Positions 60,990 to 64,000 of a stretch of 64,000 nucleotides of DNA are shown here, one piece after another (position 1 is the first letter of the stretch; each line of letters opens with the position of its first letter). The notes beneath the pieces are model-generated. The model ran no database searches and was not told where the DNA came from. It saw only the letters and a program-made list of their open reading frames with translations. The stretch spans positions 496,001 to 560,000 of the forward strand of contig NZ_VCDI01000002.1 in assembly GCF_005844085.1 (NCBI RefSeq), in the 5' to 3' direction. This DNA is from Lichenicoccus roseus. GTDB taxonomy: Bacteria; Pseudomonadota; Alphaproteobacteria; Acetobacterales; Acetobacteraceae. The position numbers and the translations under genes were made by a program.

Positions 60990-61865
60990 CTAGCCGCGGA
61001 TCGCCTCCAGCAGCGTCGGGCCGAGCACCGCCGGCGACGGCGCCACGCGTACGCCCGCACTCTCCAGCGCCTCTATCTTGGCCGCCGCGGTGTCGTTGCC
61101 GCCGGTGATCACCGCGCCGGCATGGCCCATGCGACGTCCCGGCGGGGCGGTGGCACCGGCGATGAAGCCGATGGTCGGCTTCTTGACCTTGTTGTCGCGC
61201 AGGAACGCTGCCGCGTCGATCTCGGAAGCACCGCCGATCTCGCCGATCATGACGATGGACTCCGTCTCGGGGTCGGCCAGGAACATCTCCAGCACCTCGA
61301 TGAAGTCGAGCCCCTTCACCGGGTCGCCGCCGATGCCGACGCAGGTGGACTGGCCGAGCCCGACCGCCGTGGTCTGCGCCACCGCCTCGTAGGTCAGCGT
61401 GCCGGAGCGCGACACGATGCCGACCTTGCCGCGACGGTGGATGTGACCCGGCATGATGCCGATCTTGCAGGCGTCGGGGGTGATCACGCCCGGGCAGTTC
61501 GGCCCGACCAGCAGGCTCCTGGAGCGCAGCAGCGCGCCGCGCACCCGGATCATGTCGAGCACCGGGATGCCCTCGGTGATGCAGACGATCAGCGGGATCT
61601 CGGCGTCGATCGCCTCCAGGATAGCGTCGGCGGCGAACGGCGGCGGCACGTAGATCACCGAGGCGGTGGCCCCGGTCTTCTCGCGCGCCTCGATCACGGT
61701 GTCGAACACCGGCAGGCCGAGATGCGTCTGGCCGCCTTTGCCAGGCGTGGTGCCGCCGACCATCTTGGTGCCGTAGGCGATCGCCTGCTCGGCGTGGAAG
61801 GTGCCCTGGGCTCCGGTGAAGCCCTGGGTGATGACGCGCGTGTCGGCGTCGATGAGGATCGCCAT
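60990..61865 (-). CDS. sucD: succinate-CoA ligase (ADP-forming) subunit alpha
   Basis: SucD, 291 residues, TCA cycle. The CoA-binding start is [20 protein letters not shown] (11-30). Phosphohistidine His248 lies in [11 protein letters not shown], with [10 protein letters not shown] upstream. TAATG overlap with sucC. Confidence 0.97.
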   Translation of the reverse strand: MAILIDADTRVITQGFTGAQGTFHAEQAIAYGTKMVGGTTPGKGGQTHLGLPVFDTVIEAREKTGATASVIYVPPPFAADAILEAIDAEIPLIVCITEGIPVLDMIRVRGALLRSRSLLVGPNCPGVITPDACKIGIMPGHIHRRGKVGIVSRSGTLTYEAVAQTTAVGLGQSTCVGIGGDPVKGLDFIEVLEMFLADPETESIVMIGEIGGASEIDAAAFLRDNKVKKPTIGFIAGATAPPGRRMGHAGAVITGGNDTAAAKIEALESAGVRVAPSPAVLGPTLLEAIRG

Positions 61866-63082
61866 TACGCGCGCGCTCCCTTCTTGGCGGTTTCGGATTT
61901 GACGGCGGCGACGATCTTGCGCGCGGCGTCCGACAGGTCGTCGGCGTTGATGATCGGCAGCCCGCTCTCGTCGATCAGCTTCTGGCCGAGTTCGACGTTG
62001 GTGCCTTCCAGACGCACCACCAGCGGCACGTGCAGCTTCACCTCGCGCGAGGCCTCGATCACCGCCTGCGCGATGATGTCGCAGCGCATGATGCCGCCGA
62101 AGATGTTGACCAGCAGCCCCTCGACGTTCGGGTCCGACAGCAGGATCTTGAAGGCCGCGACCACGCGCTCCTTGGTGGCGCCGCCGCCGACATCGAGGAA
62201 GTTGGCGGGCTCGGCGCCCTCCAGCTTGATGATGTCCATGGTCGCCATGGCAAGGCCGGCGCCGTTCACCATGCAGCCGATGTTGCCGTCGAGCGCGATG
62301 TAGCTCAGCCCGTGACGGGCGGCCTCCAGCTCCTTCGGGTCCTCCTCGGCCTCGTCGCGCAACTCCTCGAGCTCCGGATGCCGGAACAGCGCGTTGTCGT
62401 CGAAGCTGACCTTGGCATCCAGCGCCACCAGGGTGCCGGCGCCGGTCACCACCAGCGGGTTGATCTCGATGATGGCGCAGTCGAGCTTCACGAAGGCGTC
62501 GTAGGCGGATTGCACCACGCGGGTGAAGGCGGCGGCGGTCTTGCCGGCGAGGCCGAGCTGCCGGGCCACCTTGCGGCCGACATAGCCGGAGAACCCGGTG
62601 GCCGGATCGATGCTCTGGCTGATGATCTTCTCGGGGCTGTGCGACGCCACCTCCTCGATCTCCATGCCGCCCTCCTCGGAGGCGACGATGGTGACCCGGC
62701 CGGTGGAGCGGTCGACCAGCAACGAGAGGTACAGCTCGCGCGCAATGTCGCAGCCGTCCTCTATGTAGAGCCGGTGCACCACGCGGCCGGCGGGGCCGGT
62801 CTGCTTGGTGACCAGCGTGCTGTTCAGCATCGCGCGCGCGGCTTCCTCGGCCTCGTCCGGCGACTTCACCAGGCGGACGCCGCCCTTGCCGTTCGGGTCC
62901 TCCTTGAAGCGCCCGGCGCCACGCCCGCCGGCATGGATCTGCGACTTCACCACGATCACCGGCCCGGCGAGGGTGCGGGCGGCGATCAGCGCCTCCTCGG
63001 GAGAGCGCGCCACGCGCCCTTCCAGCACTGGCATGCCGAAACCCTTCAGCAGGGTCTTGGCCTGGTATTCATGGATATTCAT
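61865..63082 (-). CDS. sucC: succinate-CoA ligase (ADP-forming) subunit beta
   Basis: SucC, 405 residues. ATP-grasp start [30 protein letters not shown] (phosphate-binding), [10 protein letters not shown] (metal) and [10 protein letters not shown] (interface with SucD) are present. Sequence follows succinyl-CoA rather than malyl-CoA ligase (MtkA). The family signature GxxGA is partly modified, without effect on the call. GGAAGGA ribosome binding site. Confidence 0.97.
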   Translation of the reverse strand: MNIHEYQAKTLLKGFGMPVLEGRVARSPEEALIAARTLAGPVIVVKSQIHAGGRGAGRFKEDPNGKGGVRLVKSPDEAEEAARAMLNSTLVTKQTGPAGRVVHRLYIEDGCDIARELYLSLLVDRSTGRVTIVASEEGGMEIEEVASHSPEKIISQSIDPATGFSGYVGRKVARQLGLAGKTAAAFTRVVQSAYDAFVKLDCAIIEINPLVVTGAGTLVALDAKVSFDDNALFRHPELEELRDEAEEDPKELEAARHGLSYIALDGNIGCMVNGAGLAMATMDIIKLEGAEPANFLDVGGGATKERVVAAFKILLSDPNVEGLLVNIFGGIMRCDIIAQAVIEASREVKLHVPLVVRLEGTNVELGQKLIDESGLPIINADDLSDAARKIVAAVKSETAKKGARA

Positions 63083-63382
63083 CGCAGCAGGGGTTCCTTC
63101 CGGGTGCCCGGGACGATCGGGCCGAGGTCAGTGAAGCGCTGCCCCGCAAGGCGGTCGCGGGACAGCGACCGGCCGCCGGTTGCCCGGATGCCGGAGTGCG
63201 CAGCCCGGATCATCGCACTCCGACGGGAACAAGTCACCTGGGGCTCCGGCCGTTCGATCTGTGGCCCGGGCGCCACAAGGTTGCCGTCCGCCCTTTGCCT
63301 GGATGCGAACCCGTGGCATCTCACGCTGTTCGGATGGCGCGGCGCCAGGTAGGGCGGCCTTGCATGAGCTAGAGGCGTGGAT
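63083..63382. other. divergent spacer between sucC and the ferritin-like gene
   Basis: A 300-bp GC-rich spacer that should carry the promoters of both divergent genes. No consensus promoter, repeat, RNA gene or conserved frame was recognised. Confidence 0.5.
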
Positions 63383-64000
63383 ATGAAGCATTGGCGTGTC
63401 GACGACCTGGCCTGGGACCGCTTCGACCCCAGCCTGGTCGATCCGGATGTGCTGCTGCTGGTCAAGGCGGCCTCGGTGGTCGAGCGCAACGGCACCGACT
63501 ACGCGGTCTATCTCAACAACGTCTTCACCGACGACGTCGCCTTCCAGGCCGCCTCCGACAACTGGGCGATCGAGGAGGTGCAGCACGGCGACGCGCTCGG
63601 GCGCTGGGCGATGCTGGCCGATCCGTCATGGGACTATCCGGCGGCGTTCGCGCGCTACCGCGCGAGCTACCACATCCCGCTCGATGTCGACGCCTCGGTG
63701 CGTGGCTCGCGCACCGGCGAACTGATCGCGCGCTGCATGGTCGAGACCGGCACCTCGTCGTTCTACACCGCACTCGCCGACGCCACCGCCGAGCCGGTGC
63801 TGAAGGCAATCTGCAAGCAGATCGCCGCCGACGAGTACCGGCACTTCAAGCTGTTCTACGACCACATGCACCGTTACCTGAAGCGCGAGCGGATCGGCGT
63901 CTGGCAGCGCACCCGCATCGCCCTCGGCCGGGTCACCGAGACGGAGGATGACGAGCTTGCCTTCGCCTACCACACCACCAACGAGCCGGTGGGCATGGCG
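63383..64000 (+). CDS. ferritin-like di-iron protein (acyl-ACP desaturase/rubrerythrin-like), 3' partial
   Basis: The frame is open from ATG 63383 to the right edge (206 codons). Two ExxH motifs of a four-helix di-iron site are present, Glu65/His68 in AIEEVQHGDAL and Glu151/His154 in ADEYRHFKLF, with Glu121 in MVETGTSSFY and Glu34 as further likely ligands. The spacing resembles plant-type acyl-ACP desaturases and ferritin-like oxidases. Function and C-terminus cannot be judged within the window. Confidence 0.8.
   Translation, partial: MKHWRVDDLAWDRFDPSLVDPDVLLLVKAASVVERNGTDYAVYLNNVFTDDVAFQAASDNWAIEEVQHGDALGRWAMLADPSWDYPAAFARYRASYHIPLDVDASVRGSRTGELIARCMVETGTSSFYTALADATAEPVLKAICKQIAADEYRHFKLFYDHMHRYLKRERIGVWQRTRIALGRVTETEDDELAFAYHTTNEPVGMA

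Overview
The window looks like chromosomal DNA of a GC-rich alphaproteobacterium, most likely Acetobacteraceae/Rhodospirillales. The basis is the split F1-only ATP synthase operon (atpHAGDC without F0 genes), the XerC/DUF484/PriA neighbourhood near atp, the ubiquinone-type hydroxylase, the SucCD arrangement and the uniformly high GC with GTG/TTG starts. No insertion sequence, phage gene, CRISPR array or plasmid function was seen. The first gene (5' end outside) and the last gene (3' end outside) are partial.

Layout. 0-4 kb: CDP-alcohol phosphotransferase (partial), tRNA-Tyr, rlmB, cysE and a UbiH/COQ6-type hydroxylase. 4.2-6.1 kb: nitrogen module glnK-amtB with a possible sigma-54 promoter and a clear terminator. 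6.1-9.7 kb, minus strand: overlapping genes for an exported double retropepsin-like protease (apparently a CTG start), prolyl aminopeptidase, XerC and a DUF484 protein. 9.8-13.5 kb: priA and an RbtT/DalT-type polyol permease.

13.7-26 kb is a surface-glycan island: a sulfotransferase-like protein, a three-module 1004-residue glycosyltransferase, four further GT4-type glycosyltransferases, a coiled-coil GT and a SAM methyltransferase. It lies between priA and atpHAGDC (27.5-32.4 kb), genes that are commonly close neighbours in alphaproteobacteria. Two more methyltransferases of glycan-locus type follow directly after atpC (32.5-35.2 kb), so the ATP synthase operon is flanked on both sides by glycan genes. 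YceI and 2H-phosphoesterase genes fill the gap before atpH.

35-39 kb: small proteins of unknown function (one DUF3297) and a polyol/sugar cassette (transaldolase-family enzyme, mannitol dehydrogenase-family enzyme, aldo/keto reductase). 39.2-42.5 kb: the most unusual gene of the window, one polypeptide joining a complete APC-superfamily amino-acid-permease-like domain to a HAMP-like linker, an intact GGDEF and an intact EAL domain. It may be a transporter-type receptor that controls cyclic di-GMP.

42.5-49.3 kb, minus strand: a complete eight-gene nitrilase cluster of the type called Nit1C (MSMEG_0565-0572 / sll0783-0787 families). A MocR-type regulator gene lies just upstream, and two direct repeats (CCATACAAT, 32 bp apart) sit between it and the cluster, suggesting local control by a MocR protein. 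51.1-54.5 kb: a tightly overlapped bioB-queE-queC-queD-queF operon (biotin and queuosine precursor synthesis). 54.6-60.9 kb: LacI-type regulator, carbohydrate ABC importer without an ATPase gene, and a GH42 beta-galactosidase, headed by a near-consensus promoter with a LacI-like palindrome at the predicted start of transcription. 61-63.1 kb: sucCD. The window ends in a ferritin-like di-iron protein gene.
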